From Nephrocerus scutellatus (taxonomy: Eukaryota; Arthropoda; Insecta; Diptera; Pipunculidae): 64,000 nt of DNA. Numbering within the stretch: the stretch's first letter is position 1; the number at the start of each line of letters is the position of its first letter. Below are positions 1-11,840 of this stretch, piece by piece. The position numbers and the translations under genes are program-made. The notes under the pieces were generated by a model. That model did no database searches and was not told the DNA's origin. It saw only the letters and a list, made by a program, of their open reading frames with translations. The stretch is from NCBI GenBank assembly GCA_947095585.1, contig OX352762.1, forward strand, positions 113,738,930 through 113,802,929. Direction: 5' to 3'.

Positions 1-1
1 T

Positions 2-169
2 GCCAATAAGCCGGCGTCGTTGCAAGAGCTCAGAACCAATATTGAACGTGAAATTGCTGGAATTTTGGCCGATTTATGCGAAAGAGTGGTCGAAAATTGG
101 GTTCAAAGATTGGACTTCGTAAAACGTGCACGCGGTGGTCATGCAAAAGAAATCGAGTTTCATACTTAA
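2..169 (+). mobile_element. C-terminal fragment of a DDE transposase
   Basis: An open frame enters from the left edge and runs 55 codons to a TAA at 167-169. The end reads RARGGHAKEIEFHT, preceded by an amphipathic stretch (LRTNIEREIAGI) and a WVQRLDF block. This layout, a helical segment, then R-x-R-G-G-H and a hydrophobic last strand, is typical of the last residues of insect Tc1/mariner-superfamily transposases. The catalytic part lies outside the window. An A-rich non-coding tail follows to about 288. The superfamily call is from the motif only. Confidence 0.5.
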
Positions 170-288
170 ATGCATCATATGTATATGTTCAAATTCGTTA
201 ATAAAAAAAAAAGTTTGTTCAAAAGTCGAACAGTTTGTGTTTTATTAAAAAAAAAAGTTGAAGTGCTCTTATTGAAAAACCCTCTAGA

Positions 289-772
289 ACTTCAGCGACT
301 GGTGCGGACCTCGTTCTCTGTACTGTTCTAGTTCACGGACGAAATTCTTCTCCGGAGAACTGTTTTTTTATATCTTCTGAGCTCTTTACTCGGTACGCAA
401 CATTCTTACGTTCAGTCGCTAGCTTGCATTCGTCATCGAACCATTCATTCCGATCTCTATAAAGTCAGCGTACGTTCCATGAGAAAATTCTTAAATCGTT
501 TAGCCGTTTTCGTTGCCTTGGTCGTCGTCGTTCATCAGTGTATCCCAGTCTGATTTGGGATTTCGTAATATTGTTTTTTTACAGGCGAGCTTATTGGCCT
601 CACGTTAACCTTATTTTGAAGTGACTAGCCCGATCATTTCGCTTTTCCTTTACTTGAGGAAAATTACCAGGGGCCCCGACGTGGAGGTTTGATCGCACTT
701 CCACCAGTCAGAGATAGTTTCGGCCGGCCACATGCATTTCTGAATAATTCTGTGTTATTCGCCCTACTCAGG
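289..772 (-). mobile_element. LINE A remnant, internally deleted
   Basis: The left part (about 289-470) matches the endonuclease-RT linker of the LINE A copy at 9240-9440 on the same strand. The right part (about 465-772) matches the 5' region and endonuclease start of that copy at 10625-10877. About 1.2 kb of endonuclease sequence is missing between them, and the join falls at CTCTATA, which resembles both sides. No intact reading frame remains. Confidence 0.75.
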
Positions 773-1705
773 CGCACAATAGACCCATATAGGTCACGGT
801 GCAAGTGGATTGTACACACCCCCAATTCTCATCGTATGTATGTCACATTCACAGAACAGACTTACATTGTAAAGCAGCATTCATTGTGTTTCATATAAAC
901 ATTTAATTATGATATGAATGCGTATGTGGTTGTCTGTATGGCGAAAATAACCAATAGTGTAATCTATAAACCAACATAGAAGCTATATGTCATATTATCA
1001 AATTTAGCTTATTCCTGTATTTTGAAATTTATGCATCTTCTCTATTGGCATCATCATCGTTTAGTTGGAGATTCCACGATGATGCGATATTCATCCTTTG
1101 TGCACTGATACTACACCGACTTTATGACATTTCTATACATTTCTACATTTCTTGTTCGTTCAAATCATTTTAAATCATTGCGCTTTCAAAATGTCATCTG
1201 CTCAGTTGCGAGAAAGGACATCATGCATTCACATTTGTCCATGGCAATCTGGACGTTCGTCTTGCTCCAGCAAATTTCATACATTTATCACATTGAAATT
1301 TGATGTTTCCCGAAAATTCTTCTCGTTGCCCCCTCGAGCGTTCAGTTGGGATGGTCGTACAGGCAGACTGCACCGTGGGTGCTATTTTGTAAATATTGGG
1401 CAACAAAACAAATTTGCTTTTCATATTATAAAAGATAGCTACTGTCATCAGCTGATGGTTGTCAGACCTATAATATCGGATAATTTCGGAGTTACCCTGT
1501 CTAGCTTGAAATGATCGGAGCAACGCTTAAAGCGCATACCTTTGGTAGGATTTCATATTGCTTTATAATTTTTTCTTATTTCTTATTATTTGTCAATTAC
1601 AAATAAAATCATTTAAGTTACTTCAAAGTAAAGATGGCGCGAGGTCAATCAACTCGCCCGTAAAAAAAACTTTATTACGGGGCTACAAATCAGCCTCGCA
1701 GGCAT
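773..1705. other. No recognisable gene
   Basis: AT-rich sequence. A 100-codon minus-strand frame (1221-1523) has one CxxC pair (QCDKC) but no matching histidines and no relatives that I recognise. I see no RNA gene, repeat array or promoter. Confidence 0.4.
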
Positions 1706-2272
1706 GCGAAGAAAAATAAAAAGATTTCAGAAGATATAATAAAAACAGTTCACCGGCGGAAGAAAGCCGACTAAGAGAAGAATCTCGTCCGTGAAATAGA
1801 ACGGTAGAGAGAGTGAGGATTGCAACAGGCGCGGAAGTTCTACCAAAGAGTCCGCGGTATGTCGCAATATTCACAGCGTTGCACATACTGCAAAGACAAA
1901 GGGTAATCTGATCACCGATCTCAAGAGCATCTTAGAGCGATGGGAAGAGCACTTTCATGAGTTTCTAAATCACCATCTAACTGAGGAATTGCAGGCTCCA
2001 CCAATGACCGAAAACCACACTATGCTGCATCCACCAAGCATTGACGAAGTTAGCAGAACTATAAATCAATTAAAAAATAAGAAGTCCTCGGAATCAGATT
2101 TTATCCCAGCTGAGGTGATTAAATCCCGCAATTTACCAAGCAATTCGTGAACTTAAAGTGCAAGTATGGGAGGCATCCTGTCACAACATGTAGCAATTAT
2201 CGTGGTATAACGTTGTTGAGTACCGCGCATAAAATTTCCCCCTCTATCCATCAAGTTAGGATAGCCCTATAC

Positions 2273-2397
<125 letters not shown>

Positions 2398-2861
2398 GGG
2401 CCATACAAGTGTGGCTTCATCCCAGGCAAATCAACAACTGATCAGATTGACACCCCCTTATGCAGGTGATGGAAAAAAATTTCTAGATTTTCAAAACTCA
2501 CTACACCATACTTTTATAGACTTTAAAGTCGCCTATGATAGCATAGCCAGAGCAGAACTTTATAAAGCCCTGAGAGAATTCGGTATCCCAAATAAACTGA
2601 CACGACTATGTAGGTTAGCCATGACCAATGTTATAAGCCAAGTAAAAATATCCGGAACACTTTCAAGCCCATTCAACATCTATAACGGGCTCCGACAAGG
2701 GAATGGACTGGCCTGCGTCCTCTTCAACCTGGCTTTGAAGAAAGTGATACGAAAATCTGACGTAACGGCGAGAGGAGCAGTCCTCTATAAGTTCATTCAG
2801 ATACTGGCTTACGCAGACGATATTGACATCGTTGGTAGATCCCCAAGTGCTGTACATCGTT

Positions 2862-3604
2862 GGTGAGTTGGAGCGTGAGCCCCGCGCTTTCCTAGCTTGC
2901 GCCATTAAGCATACTCGTGAGAATAAGTACTACACTAGCAGTCCTCTTTTTCGAGAGTAAACCGCAGCCCCCGCGTTGCATCCCCAGAAAGAGCTGTGTC
3001 CTCAACCACAATTGTTCTCAGAACGATCGAACGGAACCTTACGAACCTTACGGTCGGCCTTATTTTATCTGTGGGCACGGAAAATTCCCGCGGTACCAAC
3101 GCGACCTTGGTGAGGTCTGACATCAAGGGACTCAGCTCATTCAGAATGAGTGCCTGGGCGATTGCATAGCAGACCCTGGCAGCACATTCGTCCGGAACCG
3201 GGAATTCTATCATTTGACACTAGGATAACAGCTGCAGTTGTACGGTAGGGGCGCTTCATACGAAGACAGTGCCCATTATTGTCATTCTTAGTATTAGAAC
3301 CCCTGCCCCTTTAATCTACCGAGTTAAACCAAGTATCAGACTTAAAATTACCAGACGATAAAGTAAGATACAGCGGCCCCCTCGGGGTCCAAGAGCTGTA
3401 TAGGAAACTTTCATCCAGCTGCAGTTGTACGGTAGGGGCGCTTCATACGAAGACAGTGCCCATTATTGTCATTCTTAGTATTAGAACCCCTGCCCCTTTA
3501 ATCTACCGAGTTAAACCAAGTATCAGACTTAAAATTACCAGACGATAAAGTAAGATACAGCGGCCCCCTCGGGGTCCAAGAGCTGTACAGGAAACTTTCA
3601 TCCA
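2862..3604. repeat. Unclassified repeat inserted in LINE A
   Basis: This sequence separates the YADD block of LINE A from its continuation at 3606. Its first 200 bases are similar to 63655-63860 at the other end of the window. Shared landmarks are an AGCCCGCGCTTTC-like stretch, CGAGAGTAAACC, CATCCCCAG and a CCCGNGGTACCAA block. It ends in two copies of a 187-bp unit. Neither strand has a convincing domain. The element type is unknown. Confidence 0.6.
3231..3604. repeat. 187-bp tandem duplication, two copies
   Basis: Bases 3231-3417 recur almost exactly at 3418-3604. I see one difference (GCTGTATAGG against GCTGTACAGG). The unit begins GCTGCAGTTGTACGG and ends TTTCATCCA. The low divergence indicates a recent duplication compared with the surrounding decayed LINE. 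Confidence 0.95.
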
Positions 3605-4255
3605 GATCGAGCGGGTGGCACAAAATGAGAGCAAAACAAAGTACACGGTGGCCACTTTAGAGATTGGTTCATCAATTAAAGTAGTGAAGCGCAAATTGGA
3701 AGTAGTTCAATCCTTAAACTATCTCGGATCAACTGTAGCAACCAATAACAGCATGGAACCAGAAATACGCGCACGATTGCTTAAAGTCAACAAAGCTTGT
3801 CAAGACTCATCAAATCCAGGAATTTAACCATAGCATCCAAGCTGTCGGTGTATAATACAATGGTCATACCATTAGTTACATATAGATCCGAGACTTGGGT
3901 ACTTAGCAAAAAGCATCCTGACCCCTAAGCCGCGTTCGAGAGAAAAGTCTAACGGAGAATTCTTAGCCCCATATGTGAGGAAGGTTGATTCCGGAGACCT
4001 TGTAGTGATGAGGTCTATGAGTGTTACGCGATGTCGACATCGTGAAGAGAATTAAGCTCGGTAGGCTCCAGTGGGCAAGACACCTAGCACACATGAGCGA
4101 ATAGGATCCTGCTCGGAAAGTCCTTTGCGGTAGGATTTATGGGACACGACAACGAGGCCGGCAAAGCGTACGCTGGAGGGATGTGAACACCAGAACGCCC
4201 AGCGTTTAGAGATGCCAAACTGGATGACATCGGCTCAAATTACTTGCCGGACCTG

Positions 4256-5458
4256 ACTGTGGTTTCTTTATCTTCCCTAACATGAAAATATGGATTGAAG
4301 GGACAGAAGCGTTCAAATTGTTTGAGAAATCGTATTTTGTGGAGGGGTTAAAGATATGACAGAAATGTTGGGAAAAATGTATCGACTACGTTGAAAAATA
4401 ACAAATTAAATGCGGAAAACTTCCGTCTTCCCCTCCGTACATACGTATAATTCTTCATCTTTTTTGTTGCTATTGAATGAAGTAAAAAAACAACCCATAA
4501 AAATTAAAATTTAAAATAAAAAGTAAATGTTTTTCGAAATCGATCAATAACTTGACGAATGAGCTGCTCAGATGGTCGATTATGGTAGTTATGATTATGG
4601 TATTGGCGAAATTAATATTTATATTGGAATAGTATATTACAGAACGAGCAAGGAAAGTGGAGTTTATCGATGAGCACTTTTCTGCAAGTCGTGTACGCTA
4701 TTTTTCACGCGTCCAAACAGTTTTTTTTTTTTTGCTAAATCGAGAGAGAAGCAGAAATCACAAACGACAAACAATAGAGAATTCTTGCTCATGCGCAATG
4801 TGTTCGCTGAGATTGTAGTAAATAACAAAAGACATTTATATCATAACATAACTAGTGTTGTTATGGGCTACTTTCGAGGCTAGTTTATAGCGTACGAAAC
4901 AGTCACTTTCGTCTATGGGCGTGTGAAAATACATTTTCTACAATACAAGTGTGGTGTAAGATAAAGCATGTTATTTGGCAAACCTTAGTAACGCAAATAT
5001 AAAAACAAAACTATAAAATAACAGCTGTCTAGCTCGGAAGTTCCATCACTATAAAAAATCACTCTTTATTTGAAATAAAATTAATTTATAATACTTATAA
5101 TTCCTAATAAATTGTGATATCAATTGGGAACTCCTTTCTCTTTGTGAAATAGTATAGCATATCCGATAAAAATCGTGAACATATTAAAGCAATAGCACTC
5201 ATGTGCTTACTCTAATACATCTAATTATGGTAAGCCCGTTTAGATAAAAAGGTATGCACATACTATTGATTCAAACGAGCTGAGTTCTATTAATTAAATA
5301 AGATCTTACCTATTTTATTAAATAATTGTAGTTTTATAATATCAATAATAAAACGCGAGAAGCGTCAAATTGTCAAAAAATATTCAAACAATAAAAATAT
5401 AAGATTCAGTTCACAACACTTCACGTCTCGTCCTATCAAAGCCGTCAAACCCGTCAAA
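4256..5458. other. No recognisable gene
   Basis: AT-rich non-coding sequence with short homopolymer runs. Nothing supports an exon, RNA gene or transposon terminus. Confidence 0.4.
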
Positions 5459-5608
5459 ATGCCGGATGAAATTCGAAACAAATTTTTGTTCATCCCGTTC
5501 ACCACTAAAGAGCAACTCAACGTGATATTTGTTCCGGTAAAGTATGGCCAAAGCTTAGAGGTTCCAAGCTGGATGACGACATCGGTGGTTCGAAAACGAC
5601 AACGATGA
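5459..5608 (+). other. 49-codon open frame, function unknown
   Basis: ATG at 5459, TGA at 5606. The N-terminal two thirds (MPDEIRNKFLFIPFTTKEQL) looks protein-like with mixed polar and hydrophobic residues. The last part overlaps a string like the LINE A 3' region (GGTTCCAAGCTGGATGACG), so the frame is probably a transposon hybrid. No homologue is recognised. Confidence 0.15.
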
Positions 5609-7255
5609 GTAGCTTTTTTGCTTTGGAGGCCAGATCCAGGACTTTATTTATCAAAATTGTCGAAAAAGTTAAAATTAGACAATTCCCCAGTTACTGGAGA
5701 ACATTTTTTTGTCAAGAAAGTTCCCTCAACAAAATGTAGTTCTAGGCCTCATTTATTAATGCACCTAAAGTTAAAGTTTACTATGCCGACAACATCCTGA
5801 AATTACGGATAAATTAGCATTCAACCGAAATAACAAAAAACACTTTTTATTAAATCGTATGAGCATCATGTTGTTGAACTCAACTGCAAGGCTGGTGGAT
5901 AAAGGAAAATAAAATATCTTGTCTGTTGGCTCATTGAGCCTCTAACACAAAAGGTTCAAGTTTTAAAAAGCATTCATTTAGTGGAGACTGATTTGCAAAT
6001 TTGTCGCATAAATTAATACAAGACTTATATCCAAGTTTCGAATGGTTCAGAATTCTGTGCCACGCCTTTTTGTATCTATTTCTGTCGCAAATTAGCACTA
6101 TTTCTTCCATAGTGCAAAGAGAGGGCAACGACTGGCTACCGACCGTCCGGCCTATCCGAGTATGCAAAACTTTCGAAACATCCGCATAAGGCGTAGAGGC
6201 AACCTCAGGCAAATAAAAAATGACCATATATGGAAATATGAAACTTTGTGTTATTATACAAATGCCTCCTATCGTCCTTCCATGTGAACTACGAGAAGCA
6301 TTGTTCGGAGTTGTATGCGGTCAAGCAAACCTACGTATGTAGTGTATATATGTGCGGATGACCGAGTATGTTTTAATGTATCCTTGAGGCAAGTATAGGA
6401 TCTGCATGTTCGACTTTGGACTGTGTTCAAAAGTCCCAATAGATTATATTACGTATCACATGTTCAGCCAAGGGAAACATATGCTTTTGAGAGTTCTCTG
6501 CAGAGAAAGAAGAAGAAGCAGCAGAACCAGAAACAGAATGGTAAATGTCGTTAAGGTTGTCATTTGATTGTGCAACGCGGCCGCTACCTATATTTCTATT
6601 ATCATTGCCTAAACCAAAGTCGAATCGTAATCACAATCTCTTCAATTCACATGCAGAAATCCAATGGGGCTTATTTTATCGTGCCGAGCAGAATCAGAGA
6701 CCGGCCGGGTATCCCGCTCCTGGTTATAACCAGCACAAAGGAACAATAACTTTCCATCTGTGCGTTATGCGGATTCCGTCTTCTGCGTCAGCACTAAATT
6801 GCATCATAAAGAATAAACCGAGCGCCCACCCACAGCACCAAAATGCGACAAAAAACCAAAATTCATGTTCCATCTTCGTCGCCATCTGCATTTTCATGTT
6901 TCCATTTTTGTGAATCATGCCTGTGTTAGAGATTTCCTTTATGGATTATGGATGTGGCAGGTAGTTGTAGATGTGTGTTATTGTCTGGGCATTTGCTTGG
7001 CTTGTCCGGCGGGATGCTCCTTATTTTTTCTTGCCTTTGTGCAGTTTTGCAGATTGTTCTTTCATTCGAATCGAATAAATCTGTGTTGTTTTCCTGTATT
7101 CTACAACTGGCTCGGAATGGAAAATCTTAATTGTCTCGAATCAAGAGTTTATCTTTTCAGTATTTTTCTTTCTTTCTTTAATAAATGTGTGTCTAAGTTA
7201 CTTAGCTCTAGCCTACTAAAGTAAGAGGCTATGTGCGATATTCCAATTATTTCAC
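5609..7255. other. No recognisable gene
   Basis: Several 60-120 codon frames occur on both strands, but they overlap each other, have no domain and show no coding-like third-position bias. A purine-rich patch of AGAAGA repeats lies at 6500-6540. Confidence 0.4.
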
Positions 7256-8150
7256 ATTTAGGAAGTCAAAAATATTTCGTCTGGTCTATTTCTCTGAGAG
7301 AAAAGGACCAAGTAAGGTTAAGTTGGGATGGCAGGAAACCGACCCACTTAGACCAATGATGGTTCCTACTCGAAGTTCGAATTAAGTGTGGAAAACTTTT
7401 GATGCCAGTGCTTAACAAATCGTTAAGGTTTTGTAAAAGAAGGAAATGGAGCTTACGTTTTAGAGAAAGAGCTGTGCATAAGCAGAGAAAGTGAAGAATG
7501 GCCTCTTCCTCATCCTCGTCCATGCAGCTTTTGCAGAAGTTATTGGAAAATACACCAAGCCTTGCTGCATGCTTGCTCATATACAGTCCCCAGTAATGAC
7601 ACCTATTGTAGCACTTAAATGCAACATTAGCCAGATCTGCTGTGTCGCTACACAAGTTATACCATTTGACCATCTAAGGTGTTCTCAATAGCTGCTTTAA
7701 CATGTGTTTGAATGTAGCAATCGGTATGCCTAAGGAACTTTTTTGAGGTAAAAGGGGCAGCGTAGTACCATTTTTGGCAAGTTCTTCAGCCGTGTAGTTC
7801 CCCGGAATATCTCTATACGCCCCAGCATCCAATACAGGTGAATATTGTACTCCTCCGCCATCTCCCTGAGAGATGACTGATTTTAGTGATCTCAAATAAG
7901 CTTGATGGATATGACGTTTCTCTTCAGCCAAGACAGGACTTCTTTATTTGCCATGATTTCTACCTGAAAGACACTGCAGTGATTGGGAAGACGGAAAGGG
8001 AGACTAATATTTAGCCTTTTTGAGAAAACACGTCCGCCTACCCCAACATCAGTTTTTGGAGCGTCAGTATAAAAACTAATCGATTCATCTTTCAAGATAG
8101 CACCTTCTTCATAGAGTGATCTGCAGGGAATGGTGACCTGGAAGTTATTG
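7256..8150 (-). mobile_element. I-like LINE 3' part: RNase H and zinc-knuckle tail
   Basis: Read on the minus strand, the order is an RNase H start (SFYTDAPKTDVGVGGRVFS, the acidic D of the TD motif kept, then HCSVFQVEIMANKEVLSWL), the RNase H end (DIPGNYTAEELAKNGTTLP, the usual GNxxADELAxxG) and a C-terminal knuckle-like block (NFCKSCMDEDEEEAILHFLC). These pieces lie in different frames, so the copy is a pseudogene. It belongs to the LINE group in which RNase H follows RT (I/LOA-like). A SINE adjoins it at 8163. Confidence 0.8.
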
Positions 8151-8162
8151 TTAAACAACAGT

Positions 8163-8935
8163 AGGCGCCAAGGCTCAGTGGATAAGTGCATGTACTTCTA
8201 AACTGGATATTCGTGGTTCGAATCCCAGTGTGCAGTCTGCACATACCTAAGCTACAGCGCCCACGTATTCAAAATACACTATGCACGTATATGATTATCA
8301 GCACACATAGTCACCTTTACCACGCGATATGATCGGCATACAACGTATTGCTTTGTTATCTGTCGATCCCAGGATTTGCCTTGAGCAGCTCAAAACATCG
8401 CAGCCCCATCTTCGTCAGCCCCTAGGATAGAAGAAGCAACCTAACACTAAACCAGATAATGCAATACACAAACACCATAGAAATAAGATTTATCTTATGG
8501 ACATGGTATTATCTCCAAATTGTAATATGCGAGCACCATATCCCACATGGAGATAAGGTTTATCTCTACTTAAACGTATAATTAGTTTTTAGTTTTTGTA
8601 TAAATAGGATGATCGAAATACAATTTACACACTTCACAAAAGTCAGTCTCTCATTTAACTACCAATTCCTACTACCCAAGGTAAGGGCCAATAGTTAAAA
8701 CAACAACACATACCTGTTTTGAATATCGATTCCCGCCACCAGTGGTAAGGGTCAGTATTCCAAGGCAGCATCAACACCCAGTAACACCACGGTCCCACCT
8801 CACCCGAAAGTCTGAGAAAAGTCCAAGAGTAATAACTTGTCCACAAAAAGCTTCTCAATTCGCCGTTCGGATACGGCTTTATTTGTAGGAACCTTCCATT
8901 TGTGTGCAAAAATATACATGCACAACACAAACTCT
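8163..8935 (+). mobile_element. tRNA-derived SINE split by a solo LTR
   Basis: The tRNA-like head at 8163-8228 has a recognisable A box (GGCTCAGTGGATAAGTGC) and B box (GGTTCGAATCCCAG). The SINE body resumes at 8777 (TAACACC...TCCCACCTC), followed by AGAGTAATAACTTG, AATTCGCCG, and TTCCATTTGTGTGCAAAAAT. The same body and head are contiguous at 52806 and 41198-41465. RNA polymerase III would drive an intact copy; here the B box is separated from the body by 548 bp. The 3' tail is lost. Confidence 0.82.
8229..8776 (+). mobile_element. 548-bp solo LTR with 5-bp target duplication
   Basis: The element begins TGTGCAGTCT and ends CAGCATCAACA, and is flanked on both sides by CCCAG (8224-8228 and 8777-8781). 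That pattern, TG...CA ends plus a 5-bp duplication, marks a solo LTR left by recombination between two LTRs. A TATAAATAG box lies at 8599-8607, with TCAGTCTC about 45 bases downstream. Two similar 70-bp segments (ending GGTAAGGGCCAATAG and GGTAAGGGTCAGTATT) form a short internal duplication near the end. A copia- or BEL-type origin fits the 5-bp duplication, but no coding part is present. Confidence 0.8.
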
Positions 8936-8974
8936 TTGAAACTCTAGACATTTTTCCATCACCTGGGTGTAAAT

Positions 8975-10877
8975 CTAATCAGATTAATTTTGAGTCGATT
9001 TATCGCTCTGCTAACTTCGTCTATGCTTGGTCGCGGCAAAATAGTGTGGTCGTCGGTCATTGGTGGAGCCTCCAATTTCTCAGTTAGCTGGCCATTAAGC
9101 AACTCATAAAATTTATCTTCCCATCGATCTAAGATGCCTTTGAGATCGGCGATCAAATTACCCTCTTTGTCTTTACAGTATGTGCATCGCGGTGTATATT
9201 GCGTCATACCGCGGATTCTTTGGTAGAACTTCCGCGCCTGGTGCGGTCCTCCCTCTCTCCCAGGCTGATTTCTTTCACCGGTGAACTGTTTTTTCATATC
9301 TTCTGAGCTCTTTATATTCATCTTCGTGCACCGTTCTATAAGATTGTTGCATTCTCCTCGGTACGCAACAATCTTACGTTCAGTCGCTAGCTTACATTCG
9401 TCATAGAACCAGTCGTTCCGATCTCTACGATTACTGCCTAAGATGCAGTCAGCAGTATTAATGACAGTATTCTTAAGGCGTGTCCATTTCTCTTCTACGC
9501 CCGGCATCTCAGCCCCAGGATTTACTCTTCCTGCATTTAGGGCGAGTCCTATCGCTTGACCGTAGTTGTTTCTGGTCTCTTCGTTGTGAAGGGCTGCCGT
9601 GTTGATTTGAGTCTGATTCGCGAATGCTGTCTTTCTTGATGATGCAATCCACACTTGGAGCACTACACCAACAAGATAGTGGTCCGAGTCGACGTTGGCA
9701 CCTCGGTACGTTCGTACCGTCATCAGGTTCAGGTTCGGTTCAACACGTGGTCTATCTGGTTGCTAGTGGCTCCATCAGGAGATACCCAGGTGGCTTTGTG
9801 GATATTTTTACGCACAAACCTTGCACTCGCAATGACAAAATTATTGCTTGCTGCCATCTCTTTGGGTCTATTCTTTTATTCAACCCGAGCGAGTATAGTT
9901 ACCCGGAGTACACCGAACGAATGTCGCACGGCGTAAAAATATGCGGTGTATACACTGGGTAACTTTCATCGCTCTTACTCTGCCTTACGCTGATATTCAT
10001 TTCTGATTAAAAAATAGGAAACTGTGTATACACCGTGTCGTGCTCGGTTCACAACAAAAAACAGAGAGTACCGAGTAAAATTACCCCGGTAAATAAATAA
10101 AATAAAATAGTTAACATACACTGCTCGCTCGGGTTGAATAAAAAAAACGACCCTATGACTCGTTGTCCATTGTCATTAGTGTTCTCGTGTAAGCTATGGG
10201 TGCCCATGTACTGCCTGAATATTGGCTCCCTACCTATTTTGGCATTCATATGCCTCAGAATGATTTTTACGTCATACTGAGGACAGTTATGGACTTTCCG
10301 TTCGACTGATTCAAAGAATTCTTCTTTTTCATCATCTGAGGAGTCCTCTGTATATGCGTGAACGTTTTGAGGCTTTTTTTTTAATCTACCCCGCACGCGA
10401 AGGGTGCATAGCCGTCCATTTACTGCTTTAAAGCCGATAACGCTGGGTTTCATTCTTTTGCTGACTAGAAACCCCACCCCGAGCACATGATGTCTTACAT
10501 GACAGCTGTAATATATGTATGTCATATTCTGATTTTTGTAAGACAACATTCCCCGTCCACCGCATCTGCTGGATTGCTGTTATGTCAGCATTACATTAGG
10601 AGAGCTAGCTGCTGTGCAGCTCGACCTCTATACAGTGAGCGTGCGTTCCATGAGAAAATTTTTAAATCGTTTAGTCGTTTCGTTGCCGTGGTCGTCATCG
10701 TAATATGGTTTTTTACGCGACAACCTTACTTTGAACGGACTAGCCCCATCATTTCGCTTTTCCTGTACTGGAGAAAAATTATCAGCGGCCACCACGTGGA
10801 GGTTTGATCGCACTTCCACCAGTCAGAGATAGTTGCGGCCACATGCATTTCTGAATCATTCTGTGTTATTCGCCCTA
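8975..10877 (-). mobile_element. LINE A endonuclease part with MITE insertion
   Basis: On the minus strand the endonuclease starts near 10650 (a WNARTL-like start) and continues through ADITAIQQMRWTG, HHVLGVGFLVSKRMKPSVIG, the metal-binding region HMNAKIGREPIF (normally GDMNAKIG; the GD is lost) and NTNDNGQRVI. It is then cut by a 288-bp insertion and resumes with AASNNFVIAS, ATWVSPDGATSNQIDHVL and NVDSDHYLVGVVL-like SDH motif residues. The linker and first RT residues (PPMTDDHTILPRPSIDEVSR) end the copy near 8975. The frame at 8959-9723 has 254 codons. This is the best-preserved endonuclease of LINE A in the window. Confidence 0.88.
9865..10152. mobile_element. 288-bp MITE with about 30-bp terminal inverted repeats
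   Basis: The left end GGGTCTATTCTTTTATTCAA, continuing CCCGAGCGAG, is mirrored by the right end CTCGCTCGGGTTGAATAAAA...GACCC, with about four mismatches. Inner arms are also inverted (GGTGTATACAC near 9940 and GTGTATACACC near 10025). It interrupts the LINE A endonuclease between the codons for RVI and MAASNN, which dates it after that LINE. Immediate flanks are TTT and TAT, so a target duplication is unclear. No coding capacity. Superfamily undetermined. Confidence 0.85.
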
Positions 10878-11838
10878 CTCTGCTGATGGCTGACCAGCTT
10901 CATCAACATCAATCCGATCCGATTAGAGAATTTTCAAGACGATTTTGAATTTTTATGGATTATTTTCTGTTGTATGCATGAATTTATATATAATTGTTCC
11001 AGTATAACTCCTATACTCCTTGGCAAATTTTAACCAAACGGGTACATATATGACCTACTATCTGGAAAAATACTGTTCTCGTAAGACACCCCTATCCTAG
11101 TGACATGTTCCATTCGCTGCGAAGGCCTTCTTCCGAATATAAATAATGCAGGCATTTAGTTAGCACTTCGCTCCTGTTCTAATACAATTCAGCAGTCAGC
11201 ACCAGTTTCATAAATGTGTTCCTAAGCTGAGCGATATTTCTGTATTTGGGTAGCGGGACATTTGCTTATTACTTTCCAAGTAGTGCTAATTTTCTGCTTC
11301 GGTTGGGTACCTTACCTTTTGGAAAAAATTGCATTCTCTTAATCCCCATTAAAACACGTCACCCTCCGTTCCGCTTCCTTATAGTTTGCGATTGCATTTC
11401 TTTCTGAAACTATGTCGAGACCATCTTACCCATATAACACTGATGGTTATGGTTCGGTTATGAATACGCGTTATTAAACAATTTAAGCCAAGTAACCACT
11501 TTTAACTTTCAGAATTTAATAAACCTGTCGTATATATTCCCATCCTTGTTAAGTTGGTTATATTAGAGATGTAAACGATGCAGCAATTATTTTCGTTGTA
11601 TTTAGCCAGGCCTACGCATTTGAATAATAATTTAGCAACAATAACAAGTGCTCTTCTGCTCAAAAATAACAATGGCATTGCGGTTTATTCGTATTCACTG
11701 TGCCGACAATAGTTTCCGTTCTTCTCATAAAATAATGGACTTCTAATTATTGCATAGCAGTATTACCCTGTTTTGCCGCAATAACAATAACTCTAATTAT
11801 AAGAATGGCTAAAATATGTATTTAATCGCAGGAGAGTT
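10878..11838. other. Non-coding, nothing recognised
   Basis: AT-rich unique-looking sequence upstream of the candidate exon at 11841. No repeat or earlier exon of that gene was found here. Confidence 0.4.
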
Positions 11839-11840
11839 AG

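Noticed and set aside
1221..1523. Zinc-finger protein exon on the minus strand
   Set aside because: One CxxC pair without histidines; no splice sites.
8163..8235. Possible tRNA gene (A and B boxes present)
   Set aside because: The cloverleaf does not close at the acceptor, and the same head occurs with a common body at other sites, so it is a SINE head.
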